Source of the DNA: Janibacter sp. DB-40
Lineage (GTDB): Bacteria > Actinomycetota > Actinomycetes > Actinomycetales > Dermatophilaceae
Length of the DNA: 64,000 nt
Assembly: GCF_029510815.1 (NCBI RefSeq)
Contig: NZ_CP120360.1
Span: 1,736,001-1,800,000 of the forward strand
Direction: 5' to 3'
Shown: piece after piece, positions 24,209 to 33,889 of the stretch
Layout: every line of letters starts with the position of its first letter
Numbering within the stretch: the stretch's first letter is position 1
Notes under the pieces: generated by a model
Told to the model about the DNA's origin: nothing
Databases searched by the model: none
What the model saw: only the letters and a program-made list of their open reading frames with translations
Program-made: the position numbers and the translations under genes

Positions 24209-24292
24209 TCACGTCGGGATCGACGCTAGAGCACTACCGCCGGGTAGCCGGCAACGGGTCCGGCCCACGGACGTGCACACACCGTGCGGGCG

Positions 24293-24298
24293 TACCCT
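24293..24298 (+). promoter_or_regulatory. Candidate -10 for the DUF3099-SURF1 operon (leaderless)
   Basis: TACCCT, seven bases before GTG 24306; no Shine-Dalgarno between. Confidence 0.5.
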
Positions 24299-24305
24299 TG
24301 GAGAC

Positions 24306-24587
24306 GTGCCACGACCTGCCGTCCCGTCGATCACGACTGCCCCGGTCACCCTCCGGGAGGAGCAGTCCGGGCGGATGCGCCAGTACCTGTGGACCATGGC
24401 CCTGCGCACCGCCTGCTTCATCGGCGCCTACTTCTTCGAGGGCTGGCTGCGCTGGACCTGCGTCGCCCTCGCCGTGGTCCTGCCGTACGTCGCCGTCGTC
24501 CTCGTCAACGCGGTCCGACCGCGGGGCGTCGCCGAGATCGACACCCCCGCCGGGCAGCACCGGCAGCGCCAGCTGGAGTCGCGATGA
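24306..24587 (+). CDS. DUF3099 domain-containing membrane protein
   Basis: A 93-residue protein with two membrane helices (about 30-47 and 51-70: ALRTACFIGAYFFEG and WTCVALAVVLPYVAVVLVNA). The N-terminal cytosolic stretch is SITTAPVTLREEQSGRMRQY. Matches DUF3099, an actinobacterial family of unknown role. GTG 24306 is chosen for the TACCCT box. The next gene overlaps by four bases (ATGA). Confidence 0.82.
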   Translation: MPRPAVPSITTAPVTLREEQSGRMRQYLWTMALRTACFIGAYFFEGWLRWTCVALAVVLPYVAVVLVNAVRPRGVAEIDTPAGQHRQRQLESR

Positions 24588-24796
24588 GCGAGGAGCTGGT
24601 GTGCAGCCGCAAGGCCTGCCGACAGCAGGCCACCCGCGCGGTGCTGTGGCGCAACCCGCGCATCCACGACGAGACCCGCCAGAAGGTGTGGCTCGCCTGC
24701 GACGAGCACGAGCCCGTCCTGCGTGACCACCTGTCGGTGCGCGGCTTCCCGGTCCGCACCTGCGGGATCGACGAGATCCCGGCCGACGCCGGCTGA
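24584..24796 (+). CDS. Small conserved Cys-rich protein
   Basis: A 70-residue protein beginning MSEELVCSRKACRQQATRAV. Cys7 and Cys12 (C-x4-C) with the later CDEHEP (Cys39, His42) look like a small zinc-binding knuckle. The family is widespread in actinobacteria beside DUF3099 and SURF1 genes; databases sometimes call it 'acetone carboxylase', which is not supported here. Translationally coupled both to DUF3099 (ATGA) and to SURF1 (TGATG), so it may be linked to cytochrome oxidase assembly by position only. Confidence 0.72.
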   Translation: MSEELVCSRKACRQQATRAVLWRNPRIHDETRQKVWLACDEHEPVLRDHLSVRGFPVRTCGIDEIPADAG

Positions 24797-25566
24797 TGCT
24801 GCGCGTCCTCCTGACCCCGAGATGGCTCGGGTGGCTCGCCCTCGCCGCCGTGGTGGCCATCGTGTGCACCCTGCTCGGCCAGTGGCAGTGGTCCCGGTAC
24901 GAGGACAAGGCGGCCCGGGCCGACCGCATCGAGGCGCACTACGAGGCCGACCCCGTGCCCGCCGACGAGGTCCTCACGCAGGAGCGCCTCCCGACCGAGC
25001 GGCAGTGGACGAGGGTCACGGCCTCCGGCGAGTACCTCCCCGACGAGCAGCTGCTCGTGCGCAACCGCCCGCTCGAGGGGACCTACGGGTACGAGGTGCT
25101 CGTCCCCCTTCGCCTCGAGGGCGGGGAGCTGCTGGTCGTCGACCGGGGCTGGGTGCGCAACAGTCCGAAGGGGGCCGATGTCGCCCCCGAGGTCCCCTCG
25201 CCGCCGCAGGGCCCGGTGACGATCACCGGCTGGGCTCTGCAGGGCGAGCCCGACCTCGGCCGGGACCTGCCCGCCGGGCAGGTCGCCAGCATCCACCTGC
25301 CGGAGGTCGCCGATCGCGTCGGCGGGCCCGTCCTGGGCGGCTACGTCTCCCTCCAGTCCGAGGACCCCTCCGTGGAGCGCCCGGCCCCGCTCGAGGTCCC
25401 CGACACCGGGACCGGGCCGCACCTGGCCTACGCGATCCAGTGGTGGCTCGTCGGGCCGGCCGTCCTCGTCCTCTACGTCGTGGCGCTGCGCCGCGAGGCG
25501 GGCGTGGGCGGGACCCGCGCCCCCCGGGAGAAGAAGGTGCGCATCTGGGACGAGGAGGACGGCTGA
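24796..25566 (+). CDS. SURF1-family cytochrome oxidase assembly protein
   Basis: A 256-residue protein with the SURF1 plan: one N-terminal membrane helix (about 8-28, WLGWLALAAVVAIVCTLLG followed by QWQWSRYEDK), a periplasmic domain (about 50-205) with RQWTRVTASGEYLPDEQLLV and LLVVDRGWVRN, and a C-terminal helix (about 215-233) after AYAIQWW. SURF1 helps insert heme a into the aa3 oxidase, which fits ctaA/ctaB elsewhere in the window. It is the third gene of a tightly overlapped operon. Confidence 0.92.
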   Translation: MLRVLLTPRWLGWLALAAVVAIVCTLLGQWQWSRYEDKAARADRIEAHYEADPVPADEVLTQERLPTERQWTRVTASGEYLPDEQLLVRNRPLEGTYGYEVLVPLRLEGGELLVVDRGWVRNSPKGADVAPEVPSPPQGPVTITGWALQGEPDLGRDLPAGQVASIHLPEVADRVGGPVLGGYVSLQSEDPSVERPAPLEVPDTGTGPHLAYAIQWWLVGPAVLVLYVVALRREAGVGGTRAPREKKVRIWDEEDG

Positions 25567-25570
25567 CCCG

Positions 25571-27472
25571 TCAGCGGGCGACCTCGATGCTGTCCGGCTC
25601 CTCGACGGCCGGCCCGTCGTACTGCGTCGCGTAGAGCGTGGCGTAGAGCCCGCCCTGCCCGAGCAGCTGCTCGTGGGTGCCGCGCTCGACGATGCTGCCC
25701 TGGTCGACGACGAGGATCTGGTCGGCCGCACGGATCGTCGACAGCCGGTGGGCGATGACGATGGCGGTGCGCCCCTCGAGCGCGGTGTCGAGGGCCCGCT
25801 GCACGGCCACCTCGGACTCGCTGTCGAGGTGCGCGGTGGCCTCGTCGAGGATGATCACGCCGGGTGACTTCAGCAGCAGCCGCGCGATGGCGAAGCGCTG
25901 CTTCTCGCCGCCGGACAAGCGGTGGCCGCGATCCCCGACGATGGTGTCCAGACCGGCCGGCAGCGCCGCGACGAGCGGGAGGACCTGCGCCGCGTCGAGC
26001 GCCGCGAGCATCTCCTCCTCGGTCGCCTCCGGACGGGCGTACGCGAGGTTGCCGCGGATCGTGTCGTGGAAGAGGTGCGCCTCCTGGGTGACCATGCCGA
26101 CGGTGTCGCCGACCGACTCCAGCGTCGCCTCCCGCAGGTCCACTCCCCCGATGCGCACGGCGCCGTCGGTCGGGTCGTAGAAGCGCGTGACGAGCGAGGT
26201 GATCGTGCTCTTGCCGGCGCCGCTCGGACCGACGAGCGCGATGAGCTGCCCCGGCTCCGCGCGCAGGTCCACGCCCCGCAGGACGGGTCCCCCGCCCTCG
26301 CGGTCCCCCGTCCGGCCCCCGTCGAGGGAGAGCAGGGAGATCTCGTCGGCACCCGGGTAGGTGAAGTGGACGTCGTCCAGCTCCACCGACAGCGCCTCCC
26401 CCCGCGGGAGGGGGCGGGCGTCGCGCGCCTCGGTGATGCTCGAGGGCATGTCGAGCAGCTCGAAGAGGCGGGCGAAGGAGACCAGCGCCGTGAGGATGTC
26501 GATGTGCACGTTGGAGATCGCCGTCAGCGGCCCGTACAGACGGGCCAGCAGCGCAGCGAGGGCCAGCAGGGTACCGACGGTCATCGTGCCCTCGACGGCC
26601 ATGATGCCGCCGAAGCCGTAGACCATCGCCGTCGCCAGCGAGGCCAGCGCGGTGATGGTGACGAAGAAGAAGGCGCGGTTGACGGCGATCCGCACGCCGA
26701 TGTCGCGCACCCTCGCCGCGCGCACGTCGTACTCGGCCACCTCGCGGGCGGGACGGCCGAAGATCTTCACCAGCAGGGCACCGGCGACGTTGAACCGCTC
26801 GGTCATCTGGGTGCCGAGCTCGGCGTTGAGGTTCATCTGCTCGCCGGAGAGCGCGGCCAGGCGCCGGCCCATCCACTTCGCGGGGAGGATGAAGAAGGGC
26901 ACGAGCACGAGGGCCGCGACCGTCAGCCGCCAGGACAGGGAGAACATCGCGGCGAGGATGAGCACGAGCGAGATGACGTTGCTGACCACGGAGGAGAGCA
27001 CCGTGGTGAAGGCCTGCTGTGCCCCGATGACGTCGTTGTTGAGGCGGCTGACGAGCGCGCCGGTCTGGGCCCGGGTGAAGAAGGCGATCGGCTGGTGCAG
27101 CACGTGCTCGAAGACCTGGGTGCGCATGTGGTGGATCAGGCCCTCGCCGATGCGGGCCGACAGCCACCGCTGCACGAGGGTCGTCACCGCCTCGACGAGC
27201 GCCATGGCGGCGACGAGCAGCGAGAGGGTGATGACGACCTGGCGGTTCTGCGGGGTCACCCCGTCGTCGATGAGGCGCTGCAGCAGGAGCGGCACCGCGA
27301 CGACGGTCACGGAGCCGAGGGCGACGAGGACGAGGAAGGCGATGATCGTGCGCGTGAAGGGCTTGGCGTAGCCGAGCACCCGACGGGCCGTGCCGGGCGG
27401 CAACGGGGTCGAGACGACGTCGTCGCCGCGGCTCATGGACCGCATGAGCCCCCACGCGTTGTTCATCGACAT
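25571..27472 (-). CDS. ABC exporter, fused permease and ATPase
   Basis: A 633-residue half-transporter that acts as a dimer. Six membrane helices lie in about residues 40-330. The nucleotide domain follows, with Walker A GPSGAGKST, signature LSGGEKQRFAIARLLL, Walker B GVIILDEATAHLD, and switch His in IVIAHRLSTI. It is of the multidrug/lipid exporter type (LmrA/MsbA-like); the substrate is unknown. I prefer ATG 27472 (MSMNNAWGLMRSM) with GGAGGAG about ten bases upstream over the in-frame ATG 27523. It converges on SURF1 with a four-base gap. Confidence 0.9.
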   Translation of the reverse strand: MSMNNAWGLMRSMSRGDDVVSTPLPPGTARRVLGYAKPFTRTIIAFLVLVALGSVTVVAVPLLLQRLIDDGVTPQNRQVVITLSLLVAAMALVEAVTTLVQRWLSARIGEGLIHHMRTQVFEHVLHQPIAFFTRAQTGALVSRLNNDVIGAQQAFTTVLSSVVSNVISLVLILAAMFSLSWRLTVAALVLVPFFILPAKWMGRRLAALSGEQMNLNAELGTQMTERFNVAGALLVKIFGRPAREVAEYDVRAARVRDIGVRIAVNRAFFFVTITALASLATAMVYGFGGIMAVEGTMTVGTLLALAALLARLYGPLTAISNVHIDILTALVSFARLFELLDMPSSITEARDARPLPRGEALSVELDDVHFTYPGADEISLLSLDGGRTGDREGGGPVLRGVDLRAEPGQLIALVGPSGAGKSTITSLVTRFYDPTDGAVRIGGVDLREATLESVGDTVGMVTQEAHLFHDTIRGNLAYARPEATEEEMLAALDAAQVLPLVAALPAGLDTIVGDRGHRLSGGEKQRFAIARLLLKSPGVIILDEATAHLDSESEVAVQRALDTALEGRTAIVIAHRLSTIRAADQILVVDQGSIVERGTHEQLLGQGGLYATLYATQYDGPAVEEPDSIEVAR

Positions 27473-27553
27473 CCGTCGGTCTCCTCCCGCGTCGCCTGCT
27501 CCCGGGAGCGTCAACCACCGCATCGTCCCGGGGATTCCCCCGGGGCCATGGTC

Positions 27554-28199
27554 TCAGGCCAGGACGCGGTGCAGGACGAGGTCGGCGACGGCGCGGGTGT
27601 CGGTCAGCCCACCCCGGACGAAGGGGGCTCCCCCTTCGTCGGCGAAGGCCGCCGCCTTGTCGTGGAGGACGCCCTCGGCGAGGACGACCGGCACCACCGT
27701 GCGGCCGGTCGCCGCGCCCGTGCGGGGTGCTGCCAAGGTGGTCGTGGTCCACGTGGGCCGGTTGCCGGAGGCGACGAGGCGGGCCAGGCCGGCTGCCGCC
27801 TCACCGGAGCTCGACCCCCGGCGACGAGGAGGGTCGGCGCCGACGGGTCGTGGCCGGCGCCGGACAGACGCTCCTCGACCGCCTCGAGCAGGAGGGGTGC
27901 CCACCCAGCGCCGGGACGGTGCGGACCCGGGCGCCGTGGGCGGCGAGCTCCCGCGCGGCTGCCGGGACGTCGACCCGTGAGTGGAAGGCGGGGGTCAGGA
28001 GCAGGGGCAGCAGGGTCACCTCGCCCGAGAGGCCACGCGCCAGCTCGTGGGGACGGGTGCCGTACTCCTCGATGTAGGCCAGGTGGGTCGGTCCGCGACC
28101 GGCCTCCGCCAGGGGGACAGCGACCCGCTCCCGCAGGCGCTCGAGGGCGAGGGCGTGCCGCGGGTCCGGGGAGCCGTGGGCCAGCAGGACGGTCGTCAT
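27554..28199 (-). pseudogene. Sirohydrochlorin chelatase with two apparent frameshifts
   Basis: CbiX/SirB-type chelatase that would insert Fe2+ (or Co2+) into sirohydrochlorin for siroheme. The first part reads MTTVLLAHGSPDPRHALALE (His8 is the metal ligand) through HELARGLSGEVTLLPLLLTP and HSRVDVP. The frame then breaks twice: at the G-run 27894-27897 (about residue 100) and the C-run 27815-27819 (about residue 126). One extra base at each joins GGHPLLLEAVEERLSGAGHD to TLLVAGGSSSGEAAAGLARL and on to a stop at 27554, about 215 residues. Both breaks are homopolymer shortfalls, so a sequencing error is more likely than true loss. It is third in the sirA-cysH-cbiX operon. Confidence 0.8.
27617..27640. 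repeat. Perfect 24-bp palindrome made of two CGAAGGGGG words
   Basis: Arms GACGAAGGGGG (27617-27627) and CCCCCTTCGTC (27630-27640) around CT. It lies inside the chelatase coding region and joins two face-to-face copies of the window-wide word CGAAGGGGG. Confidence 0.85.
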
Positions 28200-28209
28200 G
28201 CCCGCCGGC

Positions 28210-28947
28210 TCACGTGTGCAGCCCGCACTCCACCTTGTCCTGCCCGGACCAGCGACCGGCGCGGGGGTCCTCGCCCTCGGCGACCGGCCGGGTGCACGGG
28301 GCGCACCCGATCGAGGCGTAGCCACTCTGGCGAAGGGGGTTGAGGAACACCTCCTCGTCGGCGACGAAACGATCGACGTCCTCCTGCGTCCAGCCGGCGA
28401 GCGGGTTGATCTTGACCATGCCCCGCGCCTCGTCCCAGCCCACGACGGCGATGTCGGTGCGGGTGGGTGCGTCCTCGCGGCGCATCCCGGTCACCCAGGC
28501 GTCGCGGTCGGCCAGCGCCCGGTTGAGCGGCTCGACCTTGCGCATCGCGCAGCAGGCATTGGGGTCCCGGTCGTGCAGTCGCGGACCGTGCTCGGCGTCC
28601 TGCTGCGCGACGGTCAGAAGCGGCAGGATGGTGCGGATGCGCACCGGGAGCATCTCCTGGAAGGCGTCCCGGGTGCCCAGGGTCTCGGCGAAGTGGTACC
28701 CGGTGTCGAGGAAGAACACGTCCGTGCCGCTCAGCGTCGTGCCGACGAGGTGCACCAGGACCTCGTCCCCCATCGAGCTGGCGACGGTCAGGCCGGCGCC
28801 GAAGGTCTCGTCGGCCCAGGTGAGCGCCCGGCGGGCGAGCTCCACCCTGCCTTCGTGGGTCCCGGACAGCTCGGCCTCGAGCGCGGCGAATCGGTCGCGA
28901 CCCGCATCGGCCTGGTCGCGGAGGTGACCGGTGGCCGTGGTCGTCAT
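28210..28947 (-). CDS. cysH: Adenylyl-sulfate (APS/PAPS) reductase, assimilatory
   Basis: A 245-residue reductase giving sulfite from activated sulfate with thioredoxin electrons. The [4Fe-4S]-type Cys set of APS reductases is present: Cys-Cys in NACCAMRKVEPL and Cys-x2-Cys in GCAPCTRPV. The catalytic C-terminal Cys is in ECGLHT. The PP-loop is around VASSMGDEVLVHLV. These cysteines favour APS over PAPS as substrate (established for this family). ATG 28947 overlaps the sirA stop by four bases. cysD/cysN (sulfate adenylyltransferase) are not in this window. Confidence 0.93.
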   Translation of the reverse strand: MTTTATGHLRDQADAGRDRFAALEAELSGTHEGRVELARRALTWADETFGAGLTVASSMGDEVLVHLVGTTLSGTDVFFLDTGYHFAETLGTRDAFQEMLPVRIRTILPLLTVAQQDAEHGPRLHDRDPNACCAMRKVEPLNRALADRDAWVTGMRREDAPTRTDIAVVGWDEARGMVKINPLAGWTQEDVDRFVADEEVFLNPLRQSGYASIGCAPCTRPVAEGEDPRAGRWSGQDKVECGLHT

Positions 28948-30602
28948 CGCAGGTCGTCCTCGTCGGCGCGACGTGCCCAGGAGTGGAAGGACTCGTCCGG
29001 CTCGCGCTGGTCGAGGTAGGTGCGGGCGAGCCGCTCGATGTAGTCGGGCAGGTCCTCGGCCGCGACCTTCAGGGCCCGGGTCTTGCGCGCCAGCGCGGTG
29101 TCCTCGGCCAACGAGCCCCCGAGCAGGACCTGGAAGACCTCCTGGTAGGAGCCGTCGGCCTTCTGGTCGATCATGCCCTTCAGACCGACGTCGCCGACCT
29201 GGCTGCGGGCGCAGGCGTTGGGGCAGCCGTTGATGTGGATGCTGAAGGGGATGTCGATGTGCGGCAGGCGCTTCTCCAGCTCCTCGACCGTCCAGCGTGC
29301 GCGCTCCTTGGTGTCGGTCAGGGCGAGCTTGCAGTACTCCAGCCCCGTGCAGGCCAGGACGTTGCGGCGCCACTCGCTCGGGTGGACGACGAGGTCGATC
29401 CCACGCAGGTCCTGCGCGAGCTGGTCCGCCTCCTGCGGCGGGACGTCGAGGACGAGGACCTTCTGGTGGGGGGTGAAGCGGATGCGCCGGCTCCCGACGC
29501 CCTCGGCGAGCTCGACCAGCCGGACCAGCTTGTCGCCACTCATCCGGCCGGCGATCGGCGCCGCCCCGACCCACACGCGACCGTCCTGCTGCTCGTGGAT
29601 CCCGACGTGGTCGCGGCGCGTACCCGGAGCGACCGTCGCCGCCGGTCCGTCGAGGAGACGGCGACCGAGGTAGTCGTTCTCCAGCACCTCGCGGAACTTC
29701 TGCGCCCCCCAGTCCTTGACGAGGAACTTCAACCTCGCCTTGTTGCGCAGCCGGCGGTAGCCGTGGTCGCGGAAGATCGAGGTGACGCCCTCCCAGACGG
29801 CGGGCACCTCCTCCGACGGGACCCACACGCCCAGACGCTGGGCAAAGATCGGCTGGACCGACAGCCCGCCGCCGACCCAGACGTCGAAGCCCGGTCCGTG
29901 CTCGGGGTGGTGGACGCCGACGAAGGAGATGTCGTTGATCTCGTGGGCGATGTCATGGACCGGGGAGCCGGAGATGGCGGTCTTGTACTTACGCGGCAGG
30001 TTGGAGAACTCGGGGTTCCCGATCCACCGACGCTTGATCTCCTGCATCGCGCTCGTGCCGTCGACGATCTCGTCCTTCTCCACCCCGGCCACGGGCGAGG
30101 CGATGATGGTGCGGGGGCAGTCGCCGCAGGCCTCCGTCGAGCCCAGGTCGACCGCCTCGAGTCGCCGCCAGATCTCGGGGACGTCCTCGATCCGCACGTT
30201 GTGCAGCTGGATGTTCTGCCGGTCGCTGATGTCGGCGCTGCCCTCGGCGAAGTCATTGCTGATGTCGGCGATGGTGCGCACCTGCTGCGTGGTCAGCTGG
30301 CCGCCGTCGCTGCGCACCCGCATCATGAAGCGATTGTCGGAGATGTCCTCCTCGCCGGTGTGCGTGCCGTCGAGGCCGGGCTTGCGCTGCGTGTACAGGC
30401 CCATCCACCGGAAGCGACCGGTGAGGTCGTCGTGCGCGATCGAGTCGAAGCCCTGCTTCGAGTACACGTCGATGATCCGCTGGCGGACGTTGAGCGCGTC
30501 GTCCTCCTGCTTGAACGCCTCGTTGTGGTTCAGCGGGGTCCGGTCGCCGTCGGCCCAGGCGCCGGTGGCCTTGGTGCGGGTGGGGCGGGTCGTCACAGTC
30601 AC
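28944..30602 (-). CDS. sirA: Sulfite reductase (ferredoxin), siroheme/Fe-S
   Basis: A 552-residue nitrite/sulfite reductase reducing sulfite to sulfide with six ferredoxin electrons. The siroheme-bridged [4Fe-4S] ligands are CTGLEYC (C-x5-C) and CPNAC (C-x3-C) in the C-terminal half. Two ferredoxin-like half domains carry RHNIQLH-type (DRQNIQLHNVRIEDVPEIW region) and KVLVLDVPP segments. Neighbour cysH and cbiX support sulfite rather than nitrite. TAGGAT (30615-30610) lies seven bases before GTG 30602, implying a leaderless mRNA. An inverted repeat covers the -35 position. Confidence 0.93.
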   Translation of the reverse strand: MTVTTRPTRTKATGAWADGDRTPLNHNEAFKQEDDALNVRQRIIDVYSKQGFDSIAHDDLTGRFRWMGLYTQRKPGLDGTHTGEEDISDNRFMMRVRSDGGQLTTQQVRTIADISNDFAEGSADISDRQNIQLHNVRIEDVPEIWRRLEAVDLGSTEACGDCPRTIIASPVAGVEKDEIVDGTSAMQEIKRRWIGNPEFSNLPRKYKTAISGSPVHDIAHEINDISFVGVHHPEHGPGFDVWVGGGLSVQPIFAQRLGVWVPSEEVPAVWEGVTSIFRDHGYRRLRNKARLKFLVKDWGAQKFREVLENDYLGRRLLDGPAATVAPGTRRDHVGIHEQQDGRVWVGAAPIAGRMSGDKLVRLVELAEGVGSRRIRFTPHQKVLVLDVPPQEADQLAQDLRGIDLVVHPSEWRRNVLACTGLEYCKLALTDTKERARWTVEELEKRLPHIDIPFSIHINGCPNACARSQVGDVGLKGMIDQKADGSYQEVFQVLLGGSLAEDTALARKTRALKVAAEDLPDYIERLARTYLDQREPDESFHSWARRADEDDLR

Positions 30603-30609
30603 GACGCCT

Positions 30610-30615
30610 ATCCTA
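30610..30615 (-). promoter_or_regulatory. Candidate -10 of the sirA operon (leaderless)
   Basis: TAGGAT on the minus strand, seven bases before GTG 30602. With an 18-base spacer the -35 would be TTATGG (30639-30634), inside the inverted repeat. Confidence 0.6.
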
Positions 30616-30633
30616 CGGCGTCACTTATGCAAT

Positions 30634-30652
30634 CCATAACCCATGGTTATGG
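30634..30652. promoter_or_regulatory. Inverted repeat (operator candidate) at the sirA promoter
   Basis: CCATAACC-CAT-GGTTATGG is an 8-3-8 perfect inverted repeat and unusually AT-rich for this window. It overlaps the -35 of the sirA operon and is 26 bases from the convergent ABC-F gene end. A repressor of sulfur assimilation is expected here by analogy; which one is unknown. Confidence 0.65.
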
Positions 30653-30678
30653 TTGTCTCACCGACTGGGCGATGCCCC

Positions 30679-32277
<1,599 letters not shown>

Positions 32278-32390
32278 GGGTGGTTCTCCTGCAGATGTCG
32301 AAGGGGGGTCGGCGGCTAGTGTAGGTCGCGGACCAGCGGGTTCCCGCATCCGTTCGTCGACCCCGGACCATGCCGCGTGGAGGCCTGCTG

Positions 32391-33311
32391 ATGAGCATCA
32401 ACGACAACGCCTCGCTCGACACCTCGCGGATGGGCGGGGGCGGCGGTCGCACGGGAGGCCGCGGTCCGATGCTCGCCGGCGGTGGTGGTGCCCTCGGCCT
32501 GGTCGTCGCGGTCATCCTCGTCCTCACCGGCAACGGCGACGTGCTCACCTCGGGTGGTGACGGCCAGCCCACCGCCGGCGGTGACGACCGCCTCACGCAC
32601 AAGTGCCGGACCGGCGCGGACGCCGCCCAGGACCGGGAGTGCCTCATGGTGCTCGGGGAGAACAGCCTGCACGACTTCTGGAGCAGCCAGCCCGACCTCG
32701 CCCGCGACCTGTCCGAGGCCGGTGCGGACTTCCGCGGTCCGCGCCAGGTCGTGGTCTACCGGGGCCGGACGCAGTCGCAGTGCGGGACCGCGAGCAACCA
32801 GATCGGGCCCTTCTACTGCCCACTCGACGAGTCCATCTTCATCGACACCGACTTCTTCGACCTGATGGAGCGCCGGCTCGGCGCCGAGGACGGCACGCTC
32901 GCGGAGCTGTATGTCCTCGCCCACGAGTACGGGCACCACGTCGAGAACGTCTACGGGGTGCTCGAGGAGGCGCAGAAGGACCCGCAGGGACCCTCCTCGG
33001 GGGCGGTGCGGGTGGAGCTCATGGCCGACTGCTTCGCCGGGATGTGGATCCGGGGCGCGACCCGGACCACCGACGCCGAGGGACGGCCGCTGCTGACCGA
33101 CGTCACCGAGGCCGATGTGCGCAACGCGATGGGCGCGGCCAAGGCGGTCGGCGACGACGAGATCCAGAAGAAGTCCGGGGGCGGCGTCGACCCGGAGGCC
33201 TGGACGCACGGCTCCGCGCGGGCGCGTCAGGCATGGTTGTTGCGCGGCATGGGGGCCGAGTCGATCACCGCCTGCGACACCTTCGCCGTGGCGGAGCCCA
33301 ACGCCGTCTGA
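32391..33311 (+). CDS. Neutral zinc metallopeptidase (YpfJ-like)
   Basis: A 306-residue protein with a Gly-rich N-terminus, one membrane helix (about 24-44, GGGGALGLVVAVILVLTG) and an external domain. The zinc site HEYGHH (HExxH, about residue 182) is in VLAHEYGHHVENVYG, with the third ligand Glu/Asp expected in MADCFAGMW. It belongs to the YpfJ/KPN_02809 family of putative neutral zinc peptidases. ATG 32391 has GGAGG at 32379-32383 and is preferred over ATG 32370. Substrate unknown. It converges with the acVLRF1 gene. Confidence 0.9.
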   Translation: MSINDNASLDTSRMGGGGGRTGGRGPMLAGGGGALGLVVAVILVLTGNGDVLTSGGDGQPTAGGDDRLTHKCRTGADAAQDRECLMVLGENSLHDFWSSQPDLARDLSEAGADFRGPRQVVVYRGRTQSQCGTASNQIGPFYCPLDESIFIDTDFFDLMERRLGAEDGTLAELYVLAHEYGHHVENVYGVLEEAQKDPQGPSSGAVRVELMADCFAGMWIRGATRTTDAEGRPLLTDVTEADVRNAMGAAKAVGDDEIQKKSGGGVDPEAWTHGSARARQAWLLRGMGAESITACDTFAVAEPNAV

Positions 33312-33325
33312 GGCCCCGGGGTCGC

Positions 33326-33886
33326 TCAGTCGTCGAGGACGAAGCGCACGGCCCTGGCCCGTCGGGCCGCCTCCCGCAGGACGGTCAACCGCGGGTCGGG
33401 CAGGTCCCACAGGGTGCGTCGCTCGAGGTCACCCAGGTGGGCCAACCGGGGGTCGGTGAGCACCTGCTCGGCCAACGAGCGGTCACCGCCCAGCACGAGC
33501 GCGTCCACGCGCCCGGGTGGCAGGTGCCTGAGCGCGAGCTCGGCCACGGCGGTGACGACGGCATCGGCCTGGTTCCCCCGCCGGCGGCTGTAGCGCTGCT
33601 GGCTCCACCCGCCCGCCTTCGTGCGCGACTGCACGTACCGGGTGCCGCACTTGTGGGAGGTGAGCTCACCCCCTTCGTCCACACCGACGGCGTGACCACC
33701 GCGACGCACGAGGACGAGCCCGATCCTCGCGTGGTCGAAGGTCTCCCCCACCGCGCGGACGCCATCACCCCCGGTGAGCAGCACTCGGCCCGGCTCGACG
33801 GCGGTGGTGACGCCGTCGTGCCGGGCCGCGAAACCGTCGACCCACCGGTCGAGGCGATGGGCACCGACCTCGACGCGGCGGGTCAT
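33326..33886 (-). CDS. acVLRF1 family peptidyl-tRNA hydrolase
   Basis: A 186-residue protein with the Vms1/eRF1-like (VLRF1) fold. The diagnostic stretch is SHKCGTRYVQSRTKAGGWSQ followed by QRYSRRRGNQADAV (about residues 75-110), including the Gln of the release-factor-like catalytic loop. Family knowledge: VLRF1 proteins release peptides from tRNA on stalled 60S/50S subunits. ATG 33886 lies three bases after the PaaD-like gene stop, so it is the last cistron of the suf operon. That placement is unusual (see findings). Confidence 0.85.
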   Translation of the reverse strand: MTRRVEVGAHRLDRWVDGFAARHDGVTTAVEPGRVLLTGGDGVRAVGETFDHARIGLVLVRRGGHAVGVDEGGELTSHKCGTRYVQSRTKAGGWSQQRYSRRRGNQADAVVTAVAELALRHLPPGRVDALVLGGDRSLAEQVLTDPRLAHLGDLERRTLWDLPDPRLTVLREAARRARAVRFVLDD

Positions 33887-33889
33887 CGA

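Noticed and set aside
25922..28321. Long plus-strand open frame (about 800 codons) opposite the ABC exporter and chelatase
   Set aside because: Antisense shadow; no start signal and no recognisable domain.
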